This document shows, piece after piece, positions 5,200 through 5,243 of a stretch of 5,243 nt of DNA (positions are counted from its first letter, which is position 1; each line of letters opens with the position of its first letter). Location of the stretch: contig JAOUGG010000265.1 of NCBI GenBank assembly GCA_029857855.1, positions 1 through 5,243 on the forward strand. Direction: 5' to 3'. This DNA is from Acidimicrobiia bacterium (GTDB lineage Bacteria; Actinomycetota; Acidimicrobiia; Acidimicrobiales; SZUA-35). The position numbers were made by a program, and so were the translations under genes. The notes under the pieces were generated by a model, which ran no database searches, was not told where the DNA came from, and saw only the letters and a list, made by a program, of their open reading frames with translations.

Positions 5200-5243
5200 G
5201 ACGTCCGGGTTGAGGGTGTTGCCGCGGGTCCAAGACGATCTTC

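Overview
The window is very GC-rich with strong G/C preference at third codon positions. Together with a remnant of the actinobacterial PrmC-related methyltransferase family, this suggests a chromosomal segment of a high-GC actinobacterium. An Acidimicrobiia-like lineage is possible, but that is inference only. I see no CRISPR array, insertion sequence, phage gene or plasmid function.

Bases 1-3447 are a run of minus-strand genes. Read in the direction of transcription they are: a small CD225/dispanin-like two-helix membrane protein (3447-3046); a class III CoA-transferase of the CaiB/BaiF type (2956-1760); a four-helix DoxX-like membrane protein (1707-1276); a class I SAM-dependent methyltransferase that overlaps it by 8 bp (1283-723); a decayed PrmC/HemK-related methyltransferase that overlaps the previous stop in an ATGA junction (726 to about 250); and the first 57 codons of another small protein, possibly DoxX-like, that runs off the left edge (172-1). 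The DoxX-like/methyltransferase/PrmC-like overlaps point to one translationally coupled operon whose last cistron has been destroyed.

Bases 3448-3618 are an intergenic stretch with a TACAAT box and a perfect 15-bp palindrome. It leads into a plus-strand tRNA gene with anticodon CAT (3619-3695, CCA encoded). Its anticodon arm and acceptor pairs fit the lysidine-modified isoleucine tRNA better than elongator methionine tRNA.

Bases 3696-4301 hold no clearly intact gene. On the minus strand, 4131-3763 carries protein-like, high-GC3 sequence that switches frame twice. It looks like a small frameshifted gene of unknown family.

Bases 4302-5123 (plus strand) encode a complete fatty acid hydroxylase/sterol desaturase superfamily membrane protein with all the expected histidine clusters. 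A perfect 12-bp inverted repeat begins at its stop codon. The last ~45 bases may contain the broken tail of a minus-strand gene.

The main points of interest are the two decayed or frameshifted coding regions and the nature of the CAT tRNA. I did not find convincing evidence for a new multi-gene system.
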